The notes under the pieces are model-generated. The model saw only the letters and a list, made by a program, of their open reading frames with translations. It was not told where the DNA came from and did no database searches. The translations under genes were made by a program, and so were the position numbers. DNA of 64,000 nucleotides from Saposhnikovia divaricata (taxonomy: Eukaryota; Streptophyta; Magnoliopsida; Apiales; Apiaceae). The stretch lies in the NCBI GenBank assembly GCA_036435485.1, contig JAZHRN010000139.1, positions 2,108,001 through 2,172,000 of the forward strand, written 5' to 3'. Below are positions 61,627-64,000 of the stretch, in pieces (positions within the stretch are counted from its first letter, which is position 1; each line of letters opens with the position of its first letter).

Positions 61627-62962
61627 CTATGGGTTATTGGAATTCAACGCAATTTTATTTAACGAAGTTCGGATCGGAATCGGAGCTGATAAGATCGAAA
61701 CTCGGTTTTCGGAAACTTCTCAAAGGGATTAGTACACGGGATATTGTTAAAAATCAAGTCGGACAATTTTGTGGATATTTTTACATATTTTGTTCCTATG
61801 GGTTATTGGAATTCAATGAAATTTTATTTGGTGCCATTCGGAGGGGCTGAAATGACTGAAATTCGGTTTTCGGATAATCCTCAAAGGGGTTAGTACACGG
61901 GATATTGTTAAAAATCGAGTCGGACCATTTTATGGATATTTTTACATATTTTGTTCCTATGGGTTATTGGAATTCAACGAAATTTTATTTGGTGCCAGTC
62001 GGACCTGAATCGGGGCTGAAATGACTGAAACTCAGTTTTCGGATAATCCTCAAAGAGGTTAGTACACGGGATATTGTTAAAAATCGAGTCGGACCATTTT
62101 ATGGATATTTTTACATATTTTGTTCCTATGGGTTATTGGAATTCAACGCAATTTTATTTAACGAAGTTCGGACCGGAATCGGAGCTGATATGATCGAAAC
62201 TCGGTTTTCGGAAACTTCTCAAAGGGATTAGTACACGGGATATTGTTAAAAATCAAGTCGGACAATTTTGTGGATATTTTTACATATTTTGTTCCTATGG
62301 GTTATTGGAATTCAATGAAATTTTATTTGGTGCCATTCGGAGGGGCTGAAATGACTGAAATTCGGTTTTCGGATAATCCTCAAAGGGGTTAGTACACGGG
62401 ATATTGTTAAAAATCGAGTCGGACCATTTTATGGATATTTTTACATATTTTGTTCCTATGGGTTATTGGAATTCAACGAAATTTTATTTGGTGCCAGTCG
62501 GACCTGAATCGGGGCTGAAATGACTGAAACTCAGTTTTCGGATAATCCTCAAAGAGGTTAGTACACGGGATATTGTTAAAAATCGAGTCGGACCATTTTA
62601 TGGATATTTTTACATATTTTGTTCCTATGGGTTATTGGAATTCAACGCAATTTTATTTAACGAAGTTCGGACCGGAATCGGAGCTGATATGATCGAAACT
62701 CGGTTTTCGGAAACTTCTCAAAGGGATTAGTACACGGGATATTGTTAAAAATCAAGTCGGACAATTTTGTGGATATTTTTACATATTTTGTTCCTATGGG
62801 TTATTGGAATTCAACGAAATTTTATTTGGTGCCAGTCGGACCTGAATCGGGGCTGAAATGACTGAAACTCGGTTTTCGGATAATCCTCAAAGGGGTTAGT
62901 ACACGGGATATTGTTAAAAATCGAGTCGAACCATTTTATGGATATATTTACATATTTTGTTC
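61627..62962 (+). repeat. 8-monomer unit with two 8-bp deletions (1336 bp)
   Basis: Corresponds to the first part of 57588-59599, offset 4039 bp, including both 8-bp deletions (61842 and 62341) spaced 499 bp apart. It then switches to an A2 with GTCGAACC and re-enters the alpha series. Confidence 0.88.
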
Positions 62963-63976
62963 CTATGGGTTATTGGAATTCAACGCAATTTTATTTAACG
63001 AAGTTCGGATCGGAATCGGAGCTGATAAGATCGAAACTCGGTTTTCGGAAACTTCTCTAAGGGATTAGTACACGGGATATTGTTAAAAATCAAGTCGGAC
63101 AATTTTGTGGATATTTTTACATATTTTGTTCCTATGGGTTATTGGAATTCAATGAAATTTTATTTGGTGCCATTCGGACCTGAATCGGGGCTGAAATGAC
63201 TGAAATTCGGTTTTCGGATAATCCTCAAAGGGGTTAGTACACGGGATATTGTTAAAAATTGAGTCGGACCATTTTATGGATATTTTTACATATTTTGTTC
63301 CTATGGGTTATTGGAATTCAATGAAATTTTATTTGGTGCCAGTCGGACCTGAATCGGGGCTGAAATGACTGAAACTCAGTTTTCGGATAATCCTCAAAGA
63401 GGTTAGTACACGGGATATTGTTAAAAATCGAGTCGGACCATTTTATGGATATTTTTACATATTTTGTTCCTATGGGTTATTGGAATTCAACGCAATTTTA
63501 TTTAACGAAGTTCGGACCGGAATCGGACCTGATATGATCGAAACTCGGTTTTCGGAAACTTCTCAAAGGGATTAGTACACGGGATATTGTTAAAAATCAA
63601 GTCGGACAATTTTGTGGATATTTTTACATATTTTGTTCCTATGGGTTATTGGAATTCAATGAAATTTTATTTGGTGCCATTCGGACCTGAATCGGGGCTG
63701 AAATGACTGAAACTCGGTTTTCGGATAATCCTCAAAGGGGTTAGTACACGGGATATTGTTAAAAATCGAGTCGGACCATTTTATGGATATTTTTACATAT
63801 TTTGTTCCTATGGGTTATTGGAATTCAACGAAATTTTATTTGGTGCCAGTCGGACCTGAATCGGGGCTGAAATGACTAAAACTCGGTTTTCGGATAATCC
63901 TAAAAGGGGTTAGTACACAGGATATTGTTAAAAATCGAGTCGAACCATTTTATGGATATATTTACATATTTTGTTC
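62963..63976 (+). repeat. 6-mer unit, haplotype alpha, copy of 60613 unit (1014 bp)
   Basis: Shares the rare CTTCTCTAAGG (63053) with 60613-61626 at an offset of 2350 bp, and otherwise follows the same alpha order to its end. Confidence 0.9.
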
Positions 63977-64000
63977 CTATGGGTTATTGGAATTCAACGC
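63977..64000 (+). repeat. Start of a further B monomer, cut by window edge
   Basis: CTATGGG, GGAATTC and AACGC of another B-type monomer, in the phase expected for a B3. The array continues beyond the window. Confidence 0.85.

Larger units (their letters stand above)
1..64000 (+). repeat. 169-bp satellite DNA array, head to tail
   Basis: The CTATGGG...GGAATTC block recurs every 169 bases across the whole window (for example at 1, 170, 339 and 508, and still at 63977). All copies face the same way, and no base stretch falls outside the pattern. About 379 monomers are present. The monomer is near 38% G+C with eight CpG sites, an EcoRI site, and T-runs near its 3' end. No transposon, gene or unique spacer interrupts it. 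Uninterrupted arrays of nucleosome-sized monomers with higher-order repeats are typical of centromeric or pericentromeric satellites in plants and animals, so such a location is likely but not shown here. I do not recognise the family or the species. Confidence 0.98.
50013..64000 (+). repeat. Block VIII: 6-mer HOR array, unit about 1014 bp
   Basis: From 51026 the B3 monomer (GATAAGATCG) marks unit starts at 51026, 52040, 53560, 54548, 55561, 56574, 57588, 59600, 60613, 61627, 62963 and 63977. The common order is B3-A1(GAAATTCGG, TTGAGTCGG)-A1(CTCAGTTTTCGG, AAAGAGG)-B1(GGACCTGATATG)-A1-A2(CTAAAACTCGG, CCTAAAAGG, GTCGAACC). A second haplotype has A2 with GGTACCAG and A1 with GCTGAATGAC. The six monomers are two A-A-B trimers. 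The array runs off the right edge. Confidence 0.9.

Noticed and set aside
50974..61850. Series of 90-91 codon open frames, one in most of the 6-mer units
   Set aside because: They recur at the 1014-bp unit spacing, start at TTG, and depend on GATAAG replacing GATATGA in B3 monomers. They are satellite shadows.
1..64000. CRISPR array
   Set aside because: Repeats are contiguous 169-bp units of one family with no unique spacers and no cas genes. The pattern is satellite DNA.
1..64000. Tandem gene or rDNA/5S cluster
   Set aside because: The monomer has no coding capacity beyond chance, and I recognise no 5S, tRNA or other RNA gene or its internal promoter boxes in the consensus.
1..64000. Naming the species or a known satellite family
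   Set aside because: Length and EcoRI site alone fit many plant and animal satellites. I could not match the sequence to a named family from memory, so I give none.

Overview
The whole window is one uninterrupted tandem satellite DNA array from a eukaryotic genome. The monomer is 169 bp (about 38% G+C, counted by hand on one consensus monomer). Roughly 379 monomers run head to tail in the same orientation from base 1 to base 64000. I see no gene, RNA gene, transposon, inverted block or unique spacer. The array continues past both edges. The species cannot be named from this sequence alone. The monomer length and higher-order layout resemble plant or animal centromeric or pericentromeric satellites, but centromere function is inference.

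For numbering I start each monomer at the CTATGGG motif, so the near-universal GAATTC (EcoRI) site falls at monomer position about 14-19. Two main monomer types recur. Type A reads TTTGGTGCC at positions 32-40; type B reads TTTAACGAAG or TTTAACGGAG there. Type A splits into A1 (AATGAAAT, then GCCATTCGG) and A2 (AACGAAAT, then GCCAGTCGG). Type B splits into B1 (CGCAAT, GATATGATCG), B2 (ACACAAT, GATATGATGG, GGGTTTAG) and B3 (CGGATCGGAATC, GATAAGATCG). Most of the array looks built from an A-A-B trimer (507 bp) that was rearranged into larger higher-order repeats (HORs).

Layout by dominant HOR: 1-6756, a 24-monomer period with an internal 8-mer duplication; 6757-15373, irregular units of 8, 10, 9 and 13 monomers plus a 22-monomer-offset duplication; 15374-19598, a 14-monomer offset; 19599-29061, 12-mer units split by a patch of 11-mer, 4-mer and 2-mer amplifications; 29062-39198, a regular 9-mer of 1521 bp with one truncated and one expanded copy; 39199-45115, a 10-mer and mixed units; 45116-50012, a 15-monomer-offset duplication ending in a 338-bp dimer pair; 50013-64000, a 6-mer of 1014 bp in two haplotypes, with nested recent duplications.

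The window is best read as a record of unequal exchange and gene conversion. Shared private mutations (small deletions, point changes, chimeric monomers) show which blocks copied which. Open reading frames of about 90-108 codons occur, but they are repeats of the satellite in which a stop codon was mutated, and I do not treat them as genes. I found no new gene system. The points most worth checking are the abrupt change of HOR period along the array, the nested amplification in 19.6-30 kb, and the chimeric monomers.
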